DNA from: Prevotellaceae bacterium
GTDB lineage: Bacteria; Bacteroidota; Bacteroidia; Bacteroidales; Bacteroidaceae
Assembly (NCBI GenBank): GCA_019420585.1
Contig: JAHZGX010000028.1
Location: 1-64,000 of the forward strand
Direction of reading: 5' to 3'
Length of the DNA: 64,000 nucleotides
In this document: piece by piece, positions 62,584 through 64,000 of the stretch
Layout of the letters: every line of letters starts with the position of its first letter
Numbering within the stretch: position 1 is the stretch's first letter
Notes under the pieces: model-generated
Databases searched by the model: none
The model's input: the letters and a program-made list of their open reading frames with translations, nothing else
Told to the model about the DNA's origin: nothing
Program-made: the position numbers and the translations under genes

Positions 62584-64000
62584 TTATTTTTTTGCTGTCT
62601 TTTGTGCCTTCTTGGCTTGTGCCTTGTCATACTTCTCCCAGAGTTTCTTCTTGGCAGCCATTGCCTTCTGTGCCTCGGTGCTTGCCTTGGCCGCAGCAAC
62701 GGCGTGTGCCTCGTCCTCCTCTGAAGCATAGGCGTGGCGGTAACCTTTCTCCACGTTCCAGTAACCGCGAGTGAAGTCGGGGAAGGCCACAGATGCACAG
62801 TTGTTGTCCATGCTCAGCGTGCCCAGTTCTGCTAGGCAGCACCACTCTGCCAGGTCATATACGTCCATGTCCAGAGGCAGTCCGTTCTGCAGGCAGTATA
62901 CGAGGCGGGCATCCATGATGAAGTCCATGCCTCCGTGGCCACCTACCTCCTTGGCCATTGCTCCGTACTTTTTCAGTATGGGGTGCTCGTATTTGGTCAC
63001 CAGCGCATCCTGCTGCTCCTTGCTCATGAAGGCATGTGTGTCCAGTTTGTCAACCTGTGGCACACCGCTTTCCTTGATGGCTCCACCATCCAAGGCAAAG
63101 CGCTCCTCGGGGTATTTTGTGGCATATCCGTTCACGCCTATGAGCTTATAGAGCCGGTTGTAAGGCTGGTATGTCATCACATTATGCTGTATCTGCACCA
63201 TCTTTCCGTTCTCTGTGCGCATGAGGGTTGTGGTCTGGTCTCCGTTGCGGTATTCGGGACAGTCCTTGCCTGTATGTTTCTTCACGTAGTCACGTCCCAC
63301 TACACTCTTGGTGTCCATAGCCACCAAGGTCTTGAACCTGTCTCCTCTGTGTATGTCCATGGCCTGTGCCACGGGGCCGAGTCCGTGCGTTGCGTACACG
63401 TCACCACGGTTCTCCTTGTTGTATTTCATGCGCCATCCCAACTTGTCGGCATCGCTGCCGTCGGGGTTCTTCCAGTAGGCATCCCAAAAGGGTTGAAGGT
63501 TGTGGATGTACGCACCTTCAGCGCTTACGATTTCGCCAAACACACCATGCTGTGCCATATTGAGCGCGGTCATTTCGTACCAGTCATAGCAACAGTTCTC
63601 CAGTATCATGCAGTGCTTGCGCGTCTGCTCTGAGAGGTTGATGAGTTCCCAGCATTGTTCTAGGTTCATGGCACTGGGTACTTCTATGGCCGTGTGCTTG
63701 CCGTTCTTCAGTGCGCAGGCAGCCACTGGGAAATGGTGATCCCAATCGGTGGCCACATACACCAAGTCGATGTCGGCCCGCTTGCACAGGTCTTCATAGC
63801 CCTTCTCTCCGCTGTATATCTCAGCTGGGGGCAGTCCGGCGTTGCGCAGATACTTTTGGCAGGCCTCGGCACGTGGCTCCTCATAGTCGCAAAGAGCCAC
63901 AATCTGTACTCCCGGAATGTGGCAGAAGCGTGCCACTGCACCGGGACCGCGCATGCCGAGTCCCACGAATCCCACTCTCACGGTGCTCATCTTGGGGGCT
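62584..64000 (-). CDS. GH109-like Gfo/Idh/MocA protein, 5' end cut by the window
   Basis: At least 468 residues of a Gfo/Idh/MocA-fold protein close to GH109 (NAD-dependent alpha-N-acetylgalactosaminidase). It has G-L-G-M-R-G-P-G-A-V as the Rossmann loop, Y-V-A-T-D-W-D-H-H, E-V-P-S-A, the E-N-C-C-Y-D-W-Y-E stretch and T-H-G-L-G-P-V-A-Q. The frame stays open past the ATG at 63990 (A-P-K before Met), matching the family's usual upstream sequence, so the real start and probably a signal peptide lie outside the window. The C-terminal tail is Lys/Ala-rich. GH109 activity on N-acetylgalactosamine is likely but untested. Confidence 0.82.
   Translation of the reverse strand, partial: APKMSTVRVGFVGLGMRGPGAVARFCHIPGVQIVALCDYEEPRAEACQKYLRNAGLPPAEIYSGEKGYEDLCKRADIDLVYVATDWDHHFPVAACALKNGKHTAIEVPSAMNLEQCWELINLSEQTRKHCMILENCCYDWYEMTALNMAQHGVFGEIVSAEGAYIHNLQPFWDAYWKNPDGSDADKLGWRMKYNKENRGDVYATHGLGPVAQAMDIHRGDRFKTLVAMDTKSVVGRDYVKKHTGKDCPEYRNGDQTTTLMRTENGKMVQIQHNVMTYQPYNRLYKLIGVNGYATKYPEERFALDGGAIKESGVPQVDKLDTHAFMSKEQQDALVTKYEHPILKKYGAMAKEVGGHGGMDFIMDARLVYCLQNGLPLDMDVYDLAEWCCLAELGTLSMDNNCASVAFPDFTRGYWNVEKGYRHAYASEEDEAHAVAAAKASTEAQKAMAAKKKLWEKYDKAQAKKAQKTAKK

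Overview
The window reads as a chromosome segment of a Bacteroidota bacterium, most likely order Bacteroidales and perhaps a Prevotella-like lineage. Signs of this are the phylum-type promoters (TTG, about 20 bases, TAnnTTTG), the Bacteroidota-restricted families (DUF3078, DUF4468, PF14121-type porin, BACON domains, GH109), a DPP5-like periplasmic peptidase and a T6SS of the Bacteroidota type. The genus cannot be fixed from the sequence alone.

Layout. (1) 1-10.2 kb is GC-rich core chromosome. A leftward operon pyrG-yidC-DPP5-like peptidase-MFS transporter is followed by rightward genes for a DUF3078 protein and engB, then leftward ribE. (2) 10.2-11.17 kb is about 1 kb without a convincing gene. 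It holds degenerate repeats, a good promoter and a long structured leader ending in an intrinsic terminator. (3) 11.17-48.6 kb is one AT-rich, all-rightward run of 28 genes. It opens with a NusG-paralogue antiterminator and encodes a type VI secretion system (TssH, B, C, two Hcp tubes, VgrG, PAAR-like tip, TssG, K, E, F) with a lipase-like effector and a candidate immunity protein. Embedded in it is a complete ubiquitin-like pathway: a ubiquitin-like protein, a separate E2, a transmembrane JAMM isopeptidase, a VWA-TM-RING-multiTM-FHA membrane protein that looks like an E3, and an E1. The run ends with a peptidoglycan hydrolase, two transmembrane Ser/Thr kinases, outer-membrane and periplasmic proteins and a PP2C phosphatase. 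(4) 48.6-64 kb is GC-rich core again: a TolC/MacA/MacB-type tripartite efflux operon with a LytS/LytTR two-component system, a DUF4468 protein, a small membrane protein and a porin, an unknown membrane protein, an oxidoreductase, a HAD phosphatase, 5-formyl-THF cyclo-ligase and a GH109-like protein cut by the window edge.

The main discovery candidate is the 22.6-32.4 kb block inside the T6SS. I recognise neither the usual TssJLM nor a confident TssNOPQR membrane complex. Instead there are several single- and multi-pass envelope proteins whose cytoplasmic parts are eukaryote-like ubiquitin-pathway enzymes (JAMM, RING-H2) and a phosphothreonine reader (FHA). The linked kinases and phosphatase suggest that assembly or firing of the injection machine, or loading of its cargo, is governed jointly by ubiquitin-like conjugation and Ser/Thr phosphorylation. 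That interpretation is inference. The domain assignments rest on motifs visible in the sequence.
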